Under the pieces are notes generated by a model, which was not told where the DNA came from, searched no databases, and saw only the letters and a list, made by a program, of their open reading frames with translations. From a virus: a stretch of 23,505 bases of DNA. The stretch covers positions 1 through 23,505 of IMG/VR virus record IMGVR_UViG_3300022074_005634; one strand, written 5' to 3'. The translations under genes were made by a program, and so were the position numbers. This document shows positions 13,973-20,567 of this stretch, one piece after another. Position 1 is the first letter of the stretch, and each line of letters begins with the position of its first letter.

Positions 13973-14890
13973 GTGAATAATATCGGATATGCTTGTATCA
14001 ATATGGATTTGTCTGAACAGCCCAAGTCTAAGCGCGTGACTACCAATAGATCTATGATTAAACGCACCTTCCAAGAGAAGGGCGTTGCATACGCTTCTGA
14101 ACTGGCGTTGGCAAACTGCCGAGACCTTCTCACTATCTTGAAGTGGAACGAGGCACACGGGTTCAGCTTCTTTCGTTTATCGTCAGAACTGTTCCCGTGG
14201 GCTTCCGAGTATAAGATGTCTGACCTACCAGACTTTGATGACATCTGCTTGGCTCTACAAGAGGCTGGTGACTTCATCGAGGACCATGGTCATCGTATCA
14301 CATCCCACCCCGGACCATTCAACAAGCTGACTTCTCCAAGAGAAGAGGTAATCCAAAACACTATTCGTGACTTGGAGATCCACGGCGAGGTCTTTGATAT
14401 GCTTGGCTTGTCCAGAACACCATACAACAAACTAAACATTCACGTCGGGGCTCACTATAATGATAAGCCCATGGCTCTCGGAAACTTCTGTAAGAATTTT
14501 CACAGACTATCAGATGCAGTCAAGTCTCGCCTTACAGTAGAGAACGATGACAAGGCTTCTCTCTACTCAACCAAGGAACTGTATGATAGTGTATACCAAG
14601 AGATTGGTATTCCCATCGTACACGACCAGCATCACCACCTATTCTGTACTGGCGGTCTAGACCAAGAGGAAGCAATGCTTACTGCTGCTATGACTTGGGG
14701 TGACATTACACCAGTCATCCATTACAGTGAAAGCCGACCAGAAGAGCAGAACGATCCCAAGATCAAACCACAGGCTCACTCTGATTATGTCTACAAGAAG
14801 ATTGATACATTCGGTTTGGATGTAGATGTAATGGTAGAAGCCAAAGCCAAGGAACGAGCAGTCCAGCGATACAAGGAGTTGTGGGGATGA
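13973..14890 (+). CDS. uvsE: UV-damage DNA endonuclease (UvsE/UVDE family)
   Basis: A 305-residue TIM-barrel endonuclease that nicks DNA 5' of UV photoproducts in alternative excision repair. Visible family signatures are IGYACINMDL at the N-terminus (compare LGYVCINL), NCRDLLTILKWNEAHGFSFFRLSS, HRITSHPGPFNKL, LNIHVGAHYNDK, LTVENDDKASLY, the His cluster IPIVHDQHHHLF that supplies metal ligands, and a late VIHYSESR. The length is typical of UvsE. The start is a GTG after a GAGGAG site, fixed by the position of the first barrel strand. It is the first gene of the operon behind the 13915 promoter. The presence of this repair enzyme suggests exposure of virions or infected hosts to sunlight. Its stop codon overlaps the next gene (ATGA). 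Confidence 0.93.
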   Translation: MNNIGYACINMDLSEQPKSKRVTTNRSMIKRTFQEKGVAYASELALANCRDLLTILKWNEAHGFSFFRLSSELFPWASEYKMSDLPDFDDICLALQEAGDFIEDHGHRITSHPGPFNKLTSPREEVIQNTIRDLEIHGEVFDMLGLSRTPYNKLNIHVGAHYNDKPMALGNFCKNFHRLSDAVKSRLTVENDDKASLYSTKELYDSVYQEIGIPIVHDQHHHLFCTGGLDQEEAMLTAAMTWGDITPVIHYSESRPEEQNDPKIKPQAHSDYVYKKIDTFGLDVDVMVEAKAKERAVQRYKELWG

Positions 14891-15222
14891 AAGATAAAAT
14901 ATATTATGATGACAAATGCTATGTGTGTTCCTTTGAGATAAATGCTGTAAGGAAACGAGGCGAAGCCTGTGGCATAGAGTTTGTAGACATCAGCGAAGAG
15001 GGTTTTGACCTTGAGGGCGATTACGACACAGAGATGGTCGGAGAGTTTGAAGGCAAGCAAACGATAGGAATAGAAACCTTTAGGCTTATGTATGAGAAAA
15101 TGGGATTCCGACGAGCAGTAGCGTTCAGCAGACTACCAATCATCAAGCAGCTATTCGACGGAGGCTATTGGGTATTCGCACACTGGATTAGGTCCAATCT
15201 GCCTAAGCGAGGTAAAGAATGA
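14887..15222 (+). CDS. DCC-family (DUF393) thiol-disulfide protein
   Basis: A 111-residue protein with the DCC signature at its N-terminus, IYYDDKCYVCSFEINAVRK (C11 and C14 in a CxxC pair after the acidic residues). The rest has the family's usual FRLMYEKMGF helix and a C-terminal WVFAHWIRSNLPKRGK, matching the W..IR..LP ending of DUF393. By family these are thioredoxin-like proteins of unknown substrate. I chose the ATG at 14887 because it overlaps the UvsE stop as ATGA, rather than the TTG two codons earlier. It could help recycle the active-site disulfide of the class II reductase at 957, but nothing here proves that. Confidence 0.8.
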   Translation: MKDKIYYDDKCYVCSFEINAVRKRGEACGIEFVDISEEGFDLEGDYDTEMVGEFEGKQTIGIETFRLMYEKMGFRRAVAFSRLPIIKQLFDGGYWVFAHWIRSNLPKRGKE

Positions 15223-15431
15223 AAAAGGAAATGGTTGATCACCCAGCCCACTACAATGCTTCCAGTATGGAAGTCATTGATGCTATTGATGGGTTGGGTT
15301 ATGCCGAAGGGTTCTGTGTCGGCAGCATCATCAAGTATGTTACCAGATACAAACACAAGAGTGGTATTGAGGATCTGAAGAAAGCCAAGTGGTACATAGA
15401 TTATTTGATAAAGAATTATGAAAACAATTGA
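15219..15431 (+). CDS. DUF3310 phage protein
   Basis: A 70-residue protein with the DUF3310 pattern: a VDHPAHYN opening, MEVIDAIDGLG, then GSIIKYVTRYKHKSGIEDLKKAKWYIDYLI. This small domain is common in phage nucleotide-metabolism and replication regions and its function is unsettled; some entries are labelled nucleotide kinase-like. It starts with ATGA over the DCC stop and ends inside the start of the Smr gene, so the three are translationally coupled. Confidence 0.88.
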   Translation: MKKEMVDHPAHYNASSMEVIDAIDGLGYAEGFCVGSIIKYVTRYKHKSGIEDLKKAKWYIDYLIKNYENN

Positions 15432-15636
15432 TTTACACGGCACAAAGCACGAAGAAGCAGAGAACAAGTTGATTGATTTTGTTGTATTCAATGATCCTCC
15501 ATTTAGAATCGTAACTGGTAACTCTCCGAAAATGAAAGAGATTGTTGAAAAAGTTATTGACAAGTATGAATATTTTTGCTACGCTGAGAGCGTTCATAAT
15601 CAGGGTAGCGTAATTGTAACCGAGAAGGAGTGGTAA
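15418..15636 (+). CDS. Small MutS-related (Smr) domain protein
   Basis: A 72-residue stand-alone Smr domain. It has TIDLHGTKHEEAENKLIDFV (residues 3-22, the LDLHG motif and its helix) and RIVTGNSPKMKEIVEKVI (compare the family TGKG...L...V). The usual TGKG or TGRG glycine is replaced by TGNS. By family, Smr domains nick branched DNA or cut RNA; the LDLHG residues are important for activity. It overlaps the DUF3310 gene by 14 bases and meets the dUTPase gene at TAATG. Its role may be in recombination or mRNA turnover. Confidence 0.8.
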   Translation: MKTIDLHGTKHEEAENKLIDFVVFNDPPFRIVTGNSPKMKEIVEKVIDKYEYFCYAESVHNQGSVIVTEKEW

Positions 15637-16106
15637 TGAACTTAAAGTTTTATAGAATGAGAACAAACGCAAAACTACCAGTTAGGGCACACAGAACAGA
15701 CGCAGGCATGGACTTGTTCTACTGCCCCAATGGTGACCGTGGAGTCTGTACGGAAGACAGCGGCGACTACTGGATCCCAGCCAGAGGAAGCAGCCTCGTC
15801 TCGACTGGGCTAAAGACAGAGATCCCAGAAGGCTATATGCTGGAGGTCAAGAACAAGTCAGGCATTGCCTCTAAGCGACAACTAGTTGTGGGTGCCTGCG
15901 TTGTCGACCCCGGCTATGACGGCGAGATCTACGTCAATCTACACAACATTGGTGTGGAGACACAGGTGATCAAGCCGGGAGACAAGATTGCTCAGGCAGT
16001 TCTAGTCCCAATCGTCCATTGCGGCATTGAGGAAACTACCGAGGATAATCTCAATAATGGCTCTTCTCGTGGCGACGGGGGCTTCGGCTCAACTGGTGAC
16101 CGCTAA
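15636..16106 (+). CDS. dut: dUTP diphosphatase (trimeric dUTPase)
   Basis: A 156-residue homotrimeric dUTPase that hydrolyses dUTP to dUMP, keeping uracil out of DNA and supplying dUMP for dTMP. All five motifs can be seen: AGMDL (23-27), NKSGIASK (73-80, motif 2, with Lys where Arg is usual in PRSG), VVDPGYDGEI (89-98, with Asp in place of the usual Arg of YRG), PGDKIAQAVLVP (114-125) and RGDGGFGSTG (145-154) at the flexible C-terminus. The acidic and tyrosine residues of motif 3 are kept. I chose the ATG at 15636, which shares a base with the Smr stop (TAATG), rather than a GTG two codons earlier; GAAGGAG lies just upstream. An insert CPNGDRGVCTEDSGDY (30-45) separates motif 1 from the next strand. 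Confidence 0.94.
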   Translation: MNLKFYRMRTNAKLPVRAHRTDAGMDLFYCPNGDRGVCTEDSGDYWIPARGSSLVSTGLKTEIPEGYMLEVKNKSGIASKRQLVVGACVVDPGYDGEIYVNLHNIGVETQVIKPGDKIAQAVLVPIVHCGIEETTEDNLNNGSSRGDGGFGSTGDR

Positions 16107-16381
16107 TGGGCAAACTATCCAAGAAGGTCGGCAGAAAAAAGCAAGTCCAAGCAAAGAAGGACGCACAGGAGAAACTCGTTCGTAGCGTATCTATGTTCGG
16201 TCTCCGCCCTGATGCTTGCTCAACCTGCTCGGCTCCCTTTGATAAGAACAGCAGAGAGATGGCTATGACTTGGCGAGTAGTCACCAACGAAGAAGAGAAG
16301 CGAGTAACCCTAATCTGCCCCGACTGTCACCAAAAGATTGACGAGGGCATACAAAAAGTATTTGGAGAAGACAATGACTAA
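16106..16381 (+). CDS. Small basic zinc-ribbon protein
   Basis: A 91-residue protein with a very basic N-terminus (KLSKKVGRKKQVQAKKDAQ) and two CxxC knuckles: C38/C41 in ACSTCSAPF and C71/C74 in LICPDCHQK. These could hold one zinc ion. The stretch between them (EMAMTWRVV...EEKRVTL) would be the beta hairpin. The architecture suggests nucleic-acid binding, but the family is not recognised by name. The start overlaps the dUTPase stop as TAATG, and the last codons overlap the next gene. Confidence 0.65.
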   Translation: MGKLSKKVGRKKQVQAKKDAQEKLVRSVSMFGLRPDACSTCSAPFDKNSREMAMTWRVVTNEEEKRVTLICPDCHQKIDEGIQKVFGEDND

Positions 16382-16745
16382 GGATGAATACAAGCAATTC
16401 TGCTTGGACAACAACCTGCGCTACAAGAAAGATGGCTGTGGAGATCCTATCTCACCCAGCAGGAAAGGCTTGAAGACAGATCAGATCTACTGGACAGGCG
16501 AAGATGAACTCGGAGTTTATGCCGAGAGAGAGACACAGAAGAAGTTTACTTTCCTAAAGAAGAAGTTAGTTGAAGAGTATGGTCTCAAGCTAAACCAAGA
16601 CGGGGACACGGACTCCACATTCATAGCAACCAAAGAGCAAGCAATCAAAGTCGCTTCCTTCCTTGGTTGCGCCAAGAATGCTGTATCCCAAGCAACACGA
16701 GATAAGATGAGCAGACTAATGAAAGAGAGGTTGCACAGTGACTAG
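16374..16745 (+). CDS. Hypothetical phage protein of 123 residues
   Basis: This is a soluble, charged protein with no confident family. It contains GCGDPISPSRKG, a YWTGEDELGVYAERET motif in the middle, KFTFLKKKLVEEYGLKL, then TFIATKEQAIKVASFLGC and a helical tail. The last half may be a helix-turn-helix-like fold, but no signature is clear. I chose the ATG at 16374, preceded by TTTGGAGAAG, over an upstream in-frame start at 16338 that would overlap the zinc-ribbon gene much more. Its end overlaps the GTG start of the next gene by eight bases. Similar small proteins occur in phage operons, but I cannot name a function. Confidence 0.6.
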   Translation: MTKDEYKQFCLDNNLRYKKDGCGDPISPSRKGLKTDQIYWTGEDELGVYAERETQKKFTFLKKKLVEEYGLKLNQDGDTDSTFIATKEQAIKVASFLGCAKNAVSQATRDKMSRLMKERLHSD

Positions 16746-17751
16746 CTTAAGTTTTGATGATGTCCTGCTGGTCCCCCAGTATTCAGACATCGAAAGCAGA
16801 AAGAGTTTAACAACCAGCAATGAGTTGGATGATACAACTACACTGCAACTCCCAATCATTTCCAGCCCAATGGATACTGTAACAGAGGTTGACATGTCTT
16901 TGGCTATGGATACTCACGGAGGGCTTGGCATCATTCACCGATACAATAGCCCAGCAGAACAAGCCAAGTTGGTTAAGCTAGCCAAACTAAAAGGGCTGAC
17001 CAATGTTGGAGCAGCCATCGGCGTGACTGGTGATTACTTGGAGAGGGCACAGGTGCTTGTAGAAGAGGGAGCCAATGTTCTCTGCGTTGACGTAGCACAC
17101 GGGCACCACTCAATGATGAAAACAGCCCTCAACAAACTCAAGGAGACCTTCGGAGATAGTGTCCACCTTATGGCAGGCAATGTAGCCACGGGCGAAGGAG
17201 CAAGGGGCTTAGCTAACTGGGGTGCTGATAGCGTTCGTGTCGGCATCGGCGGGGGAAGTATCTGCTCCACGAGATTGGTAAGTGGTCACGGCATTCCAAC
17301 CCTACAGTCTGTTATTGATTGTGTTGAGTATGGTTGTCCTGTTCCTATCATTGCCGATGGAGGTATAAAAACAAGTGGAGACGTTGTGAAGGCTCTGGCT
17401 GCTGGTGCTGACTTTGTTATGCTTGGCTCAATGTTGGCTGGAACAACTCAATCGCCCGGACAAGTATTCGACAACGGCAACAAGAGATACAAGGTCTATC
17501 GAGGCATGGCGTCAAGTGAAGCCCAAGTTAACTGGCGAGGCAAGACGTCCACACCAGAGGGTGTCTCCACTACCATTCCATACAAGGGCGATGTGAATAA
17601 CATCTTGGCTGATATAAAAGGCGGCATCCAAAGCGGTATGTCCTACTCTGGTGCAAGGACCATTAGGAACTTACAAGCCAAGGCACAGTTTACTCGTCAG
17701 ACGCCAGCCGGTCAGGCAGAGAGTTACACACACATTCTATCAAGGAATTAA
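16738..17751 (+). CDS. IMP dehydrogenase/GMP reductase family enzyme without CBS domains
   Basis: A 337-residue TIM-barrel enzyme of purine metabolism. IMPDH makes XMP from IMP; GMPR returns GMP to IMP. Visible signatures are [12 protein letters not shown] at the start, [42 protein letters not shown], the active-site loop [11 protein letters not shown] with catalytic C176, [12 protein letters not shown] and [10 protein letters not shown]. The barrel continues directly from residue 70 to 90, so the Bateman (CBS) insert of most IMPDHs is absent. The C-terminus [11 protein letters not shown] and [11 protein letters not shown] is IMPDH-like, whereas PYKGDV and the short flap (about 258-275) without the IMPDH Arg-Tyr pair recall GMPR. 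Which reaction it runs is therefore unsettled. The start is GTG after a GAGAGG site. Confidence 0.88.
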   Translation: MTSLSFDDVLLVPQYSDIESRKSLTTSNELDDTTTLQLPIISSPMDTVTEVDMSLAMDTHGGLGIIHRYNSPAEQAKLVKLAKLKGLTNVGAAIGVTGDYLERAQVLVEEGANVLCVDVAHGHHSMMKTALNKLKETFGDSVHLMAGNVATGEGARGLANWGADSVRVGIGGGSICSTRLVSGHGIPTLQSVIDCVEYGCPVPIIADGGIKTSGDVVKALAAGADFVMLGSMLAGTTQSPGQVFDNGNKRYKVYRGMASSEAQVNWRGKTSTPEGVSTTIPYKGDVNNILADIKGGIQSGMSYSGARTIRNLQAKAQFTRQTPAGQAESYTHILSRN

Positions 17752-18095
17752 TGAGCGACAGTCACGAAATAGATTACGGCAATCTCAAGAAGGTCATCCA
17801 GTTTAAGGAGACCGACAAGAGACACGCAGATCTACGCATTCGTCTTCACTACGATGGTTTTTATCAGGGCGAGTTCTTTAGGGACATTGTAACGGGCTAT
17901 ATTAGTGGGGACGAAAACCTCATCGCTTATGTAGAGAAAGTTAAGGAAGAGAAGAGAAAGTTTAACAAGGGCAAGCTAAAGAAGGGCAAGTCCTTGAGAA
18001 AGAAAGGAAGAGAAGTGGAGAAGCAATTTGCTTTAAAAGACGAAGAACTTGAAAGCATCTTTGATATTATTGAACAGGAGTTTCCAGACCTATGA
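17751..18095 (+). CDS. Hypothetical basic phage protein
   Basis: A 114-residue protein. It has a first part rich in charged residues (HADLRIRLHYDGFYQGEFF, about 25-43), an IVTGYISGDENLIAYVEKVK helix, a strongly basic centre (KFNKGKLKKGKSLRKKGREV, about 69-88) and an acidic tail (EELESIFDIIEQEF). The basic stretch suggests nucleic-acid binding, and the acidic tail could bind a partner. No family is named with confidence. It is coupled to its neighbours by TAATG at its start and by ATGA with the sigma-like gene at its end, so it may work with that protein in transcription control. Confidence 0.6.
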   Translation: MSDSHEIDYGNLKKVIQFKETDKRHADLRIRLHYDGFYQGEFFRDIVTGYISGDENLIAYVEKVKEEKRKFNKGKLKKGKSLRKKGREVEKQFALKDEELESIFDIIEQEFPDL

Positions 18096-18361
18096 AATGT
18101 TTTAAACAATGTGAATCAGAAAATGAACCTTGCGATCAGACACAGTGTAGATTGTGGATAGATTACGAGGACGACTTGAACTGCACGATGGTAGCAGTTA
18201 GTAAAAATCCAGATAGCAAAATGACTCTTAGAGAAGTGGCAAATAGGCTTGGTATTTCTTTTGTTAGAGTTAAGCAGATAGAGGAAAAAGCGCTCAACAA
18301 ACTAGGTATAACTGGAAAAGGACTTAAAATGTTCCTAGAGAAAAATGAACCCGAGCATTAA
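18092..18361 (+). CDS. Cys-rich sigma-region-4-like DNA-binding protein
   Basis: An 89-residue protein. Residues 45-72 (TLREVANRLGISFVRVKQIE followed by EKALNKLG) match the helix-turn-helix of sigma70 region 4, compare TLEEVG...TRERIRQIEAKALRKL. In sigma factors this part contacts the -35 box and the RNA polymerase beta flap. No region 2 is present, so it cannot be a complete sigma factor. The N-terminus has a Cys cluster (C3, C7, C14, C19, C31, around RLWIDYEDDLNC) that probably binds zinc or a metal. Such mini proteins could redirect host RNA polymerase or act as a repressor. It is the last gene of the operon, just before a weak terminator and the acidic structural-type gene. Confidence 0.75.
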   Translation: MKCFKQCESENEPCDQTQCRLWIDYEDDLNCTMVAVSKNPDSKMTLREVANRLGISFVRVKQIEEKALNKLGITGKGLKMFLEKNEPEH

Positions 18362-18384
18362 AGGCATAATTTTATGATGCTTTT
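18360..18384 (+). terminator. Weak candidate terminator after the sigma-like gene
   Basis: AAAGGCAT (18360-18367, beginning in the stop codon) can pair with ATGCTTTT (18377-18384) through one G-U pair, leaving a 9-nt loop. Only one further T follows, so the T tract is mostly inside the stem and termination would be inefficient. The AT-rich gap to 18452 holds nothing else certain. Confidence 0.35.
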
Positions 18385-18452
18385 TAGCATTCGTATTACT
18401 ATTTATTAATGATTTTGTTTCGTTTTTTTATAAATACAAGGAGATATTAGAA

Positions 18453-19118
18453 ATGAAAAAGGATAATATGTTGAATGAAAGCACCATCCGTCGCTTCATG
18501 AAGTTGGCGACCATCGATGGTCTTACTGATAAGTTCGTCGCTGAAAACCTCGAAGAAGTAAATGATGATGTTGAAGAGGGAATGAGAAGAGCCAAGCGTG
18601 ACGACAAGGTTGCCAAGCGTGATGACGAAGAGATCGAAGAAGGCAAGCACGAAGACGACGAGAAGATGGAAGAGGCTGCTCACGAAGACGACGAGAAGAT
18701 GGAAGAGGCTGCTCACGAAGATGACGATAAGGTGGAGGAATCCACAGACGAGCTTGACGAGATGGGTGGTGAAATGCCTATGGATCGCGACGAAGACGAA
18801 GTAGAGATGGACTTAGGAATGGACGCCGAAGAGCCAGCCGCAGAGGCAGGTGGAATGGTTTCCGTTGATCAGTTGATGTCCGCACTTGAAAGAGCACTCG
18901 AAGATGTACTCGGACAAGAAGTCGAAGTTTCCCAAGACGACGAAGAAGAGGCGGGTATGGACGCTGAGATGGACTTGGACGCTGACGCTGGTTTGGATAT
19001 GGCTGCTGATGCAGAAGAGGAAGAAGAACTCGAAGAAGTCAATGACGATGTTATCGAAGAGGTCTTCGCCCGAGTCATCCAGAGACTTACGAAAGAAACA
19101 AAATCAAACAAAAAGTAA
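18453..19118 (+). CDS. Very acidic repeat-containing protein, probably structural or head-associated
   Basis: A 221-residue protein made almost entirely of Glu, Asp, Met, Ala and Lys. The N-terminus MLNESTIRRFMKLATIDGLT (from residue 6) is an amphipathic segment I associate with structural proteins of T4-like marine phages, from memory only. A repeat HEDDEKMEEAA (residues 66-98) occurs twice perfectly and once changed. LEEVNDDV appears near both ends. The C-terminal helix EEVFARVIQRLTKET could be a binding element, and MVSVDQLMSALERALEDVLG forms a short hydrophobic helix in the middle. Long acidic disordered proteins of this sort often act in scaffolding, packaging or DNA mimicry; which applies here is not known. 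The start at 18453 follows AAGGAG at 18438-18443. It is framed by a weak terminator upstream and a promoter and hairpin downstream. Confidence 0.65.
   Translation: MKKDNMLNESTIRRFMKLATIDGLTDKFVAENLEEVNDDVEEGMRRAKRDDKVAKRDDEEIEEGKHEDDEKMEEAAHEDDEKMEEAAHEDDDKVEESTDELDEMGGEMPMDRDEDEVEMDLGMDAEEPAAEAGGMVSVDQLMSALERALEDVLGQEVEVSQDDEEEAGMDAEMDLDADAGLDMAADAEEEEELEEVNDDVIEEVFARVIQRLTKETKSNKK
18648..18746 (+). repeat. Tandem 33-bp coding repeat
   Basis: Two identical 33-bp copies (18648-18680 and 18681-18713) encode HEDDEKMEEAA, and a third, diverged copy follows (18714-18746, HEDDDKVEEST). Perfect identity at the DNA level implies recent duplication or slippage inside the acidic protein gene. Confidence 0.9.
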
Positions 19119-19126
19119 ATTAACAG

Positions 19127-19155
19127 TTGCATTTCTAATGTATCTTTGGTATAAT
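19127..19155 (+). promoter_or_regulatory. sigma70-like promoter before the membrane-anchored protein
   Basis: TTGCAT (19127-19132) and TATAAT (19150-19155) are 17 bp apart. The predicted start near 19162 falls inside the 5' arm of the hairpin at 19159-19190. The -35 box is weaker than in the window's other promoters. Confidence 0.6.
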
Positions 19156-19158
19156 ACA

Positions 19159-19190
19159 GGGGCGATCCAATAATGGATCCCCCTTTTTTT
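19159..19190 (+). terminator. Terminator-like hairpin overlapping a promoter start
   Basis: GGGG and GATCC (19159-19168 with a bulged C at 19163) pair with GGATC and CCCC (19175-19183) around the loop AATAAT, then seven T follow (19184-19190). This has the form of an intrinsic terminator for the acidic-protein transcript. It also sits at the very beginning of any RNA made from the promoter at 19127. Confidence 0.8.
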
Positions 19191-19203
19191 GTTTGGAGGC
19201 AAT

Positions 19204-19575
19204 ATGGAACTTTGGCTAGCGGCTTCTTTATTCTTTGGTGGTGCTCTTTGCTATGGCATTGTCGCCAAGGTGATGGACATTGGGCACAGCTACGAGTTTG
19301 TGAAGAAGACAACCGACCAAGTTGTAATGCTTCTTATCTCAACTTCTCAGGATGTTGCCTTCATTAAGTCTATTAAGTATGAGACAATGGAAAGCATGGA
19401 CATCCCAGACGAGCAGCTTGAGTTGGTTAAGAAGTTGGACGCCGAGACATTCAGGGCTTGGAAGGAAATAACATTCCTGAAGATGGTTGAGATTTACCCA
19501 AAGCACTATGCAAAAATGCTCAACAACTATGACTGGTCCAAGGTGACCCAAAGCGTAGATAAGTTGTACAAATAA
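19204..19575 (+). CDS. Small protein with N-terminal membrane anchor
   Basis: A 123-residue protein. Its first 22 residues form one hydrophobic segment (LWLAASLFFGGALCYGIVAK), followed by a charged helical body (VKKTTDQVVMLLISTSQDVA and EQLELVKKLDAETFRAWKEI). It has no recognised family; the topology suggests an anchored cytoplasmic or periplasmic helical domain. I chose the ATG at 19204, four bases after GGAGG (19195-19199), over a TTG at 19189 that lies within the terminator T run. It begins the unit that continues with the next two genes and the ClpP-like protein. Confidence 0.65.
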   Translation: MELWLAASLFFGGALCYGIVAKVMDIGHSYEFVKKTTDQVVMLLISTSQDVAFIKSIKYETMESMDIPDEQLELVKKLDAETFRAWKEITFLKMVEIYPKHYAKMLNNYDWSKVTQSVDKLYK

Positions 19576-19576
19576 T

Positions 19577-19861
19577 ATGCTACCAAGGAAAGACATAATA
19601 GATTTTATAAAGAGGTACGACAATACTTTTAAGATAAAGCAGAACATTTATTATGCCACGAGAGCATTCAAAACAAACTCGGTGATTAACTACTTGGGAG
19701 AGATGAAAGATACCGACAATCTGAATTATGATGAGGCAGAACAGGTATTTAATCTTTTGGTAAAGTATTTAAAAGGAGAGGCGGATGTAATCTGGGAAGA
19801 TGGAAGGGTACTATTTAAACTAATAGAGGGAGACATTCAAGATGAGCAGCAAGATAGTTAG
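19577..19861 (+). CDS. Hypothetical protein of 94 residues
   Basis: A small charged protein with probable helices: RKDIIDFIKRYDNTFKIKQN, YATRAFKTNSVINYLGEM and AEQVFNLLVKYLKGE. It ends with strands ADVIWEDGRVLFKLI. No family is recognised. The ATG lies one base after the stop of the previous gene with no strong ribosome site, so reinitiation is likely. Its 3' end overlaps the ClpP-like gene by 20 bases. Confidence 0.55.
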   Translation: MLPRKDIIDFIKRYDNTFKIKQNIYYATRAFKTNSVINYLGEMKDTDNLNYDEAEQVFNLLVKYLKGEADVIWEDGRVLFKLIEGDIQDEQQDS

Positions 19862-20558
19862 CACCAAGAGAAAGAAGAAAAAGGAAGAGCCCGTCGAAGA
19901 GGTCGAGCAGGTAGAAGAAGAGCAGCAACAGCCAACAGAGGAAGAGATGGAAGAACTCGCTGCCTTCCTTGAGCAAGCTATGGGTCCTAAGTCATCCCCA
20001 GCATCAGAACTAAGAGTGGCTCAACTCTATGGTCCTATCGACGACAAGATGGCTACCGACATTATCTCTGCTTTCCTTATCCTGAAAGAGTCAGGCAAGG
20101 AACAGTTTATGGAAGAAGGTAAGGATGAGCCGACAACTGTCTACCATCCATTTGAACTTATCATTTCTACTCCCGGTGGAACTGCTGTTGATATGTTCTC
20201 TATCTATGATGTGATGAGACAGACAGAGGAAGAGTGTGAGATCCACACTTACGGTCTTGGTCGCGTAATGTCGGCTGGCGTTGTGCTCTTAGCAGCAGGC
20301 ACCAAGGGCAAGCGCAAGATTGGTGCTAACTGTAGAGTAATGATACACAGTGTGATAGGCGGACATCACGGAGCCATCCACGACTTAGAGAATGAGATGG
20401 AAGAGGTCCGTTGGGTGCAAGAGCAATACAACAAAGCACTCTGCGCCGAGACAGACCTTACACCAAGAATGCTAAAGAAACTAATGTCTCGCAATGTGAA
20501 TGTATATCTCACAGCACAAGAAGCAGTTGAGTATGGCATTGCCGACATTATTGTTTGA
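19842..20558 (+). CDS. ClpP-like serine protease with altered catalytic Asp
   Basis: A 238-residue protein of the ClpP/crotonase fold. Residues 1-50 are an added Lys- then Glu-rich segment not found in ClpP. The core shows LYGPIDDKMATDIISAFLIL, FELIISTPGGTAVDMFSIYD (the oxyanion-loop PGG), the nucleophile S144 in GRVMSAGVVLLAAG, and the general base H169 in VMIHSVIGGHHG. The C-terminal SRNVNVYLTAQEAVEYGIAD aligns with RDRFLSAPEAVEYGLVD of ClpP and puts N220 in the place of the catalytic Asp. Activity may thus be weak, use another residue, or be absent. By family it would form barrel-shaped oligomers and work as a head maturation protease or as a modulator of host Clp. It follows small unknown genes and precedes a 449-residue unknown. 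The ATG overlaps the previous gene. Confidence 0.82.
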   Translation: MSSKIVSTKRKKKKEEPVEEVEQVEEEQQQPTEEEMEELAAFLEQAMGPKSSPASELRVAQLYGPIDDKMATDIISAFLILKESGKEQFMEEGKDEPTTVYHPFELIISTPGGTAVDMFSIYDVMRQTEEECEIHTYGLGRVMSAGVVLLAAGTKGKRKIGANCRVMIHSVIGGHHGAIHDLENEMEEVRWVQEQYNKALCAETDLTPRMLKKLMSRNVNVYLTAQEAVEYGIADIIV

Positions 20559-20567
20559 GGATAAAGA

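Noticed and set aside
18429-18436. TATAAATA, the T4 late promoter word, before the acidic protein gene
   Set aside because: The implied start (about 18442) would fall within the ribosome site AAGGAG (18438-18443), and no other copy was noticed before other genes. It is likely chance in AT-rich DNA.
18598-18804. Lys/Arg/Thr-rich open frame inside the acidic protein gene
   Set aside because: It is the out-of-frame reading of the GAAGAC/GACGAG repeats and has no ribosome site.
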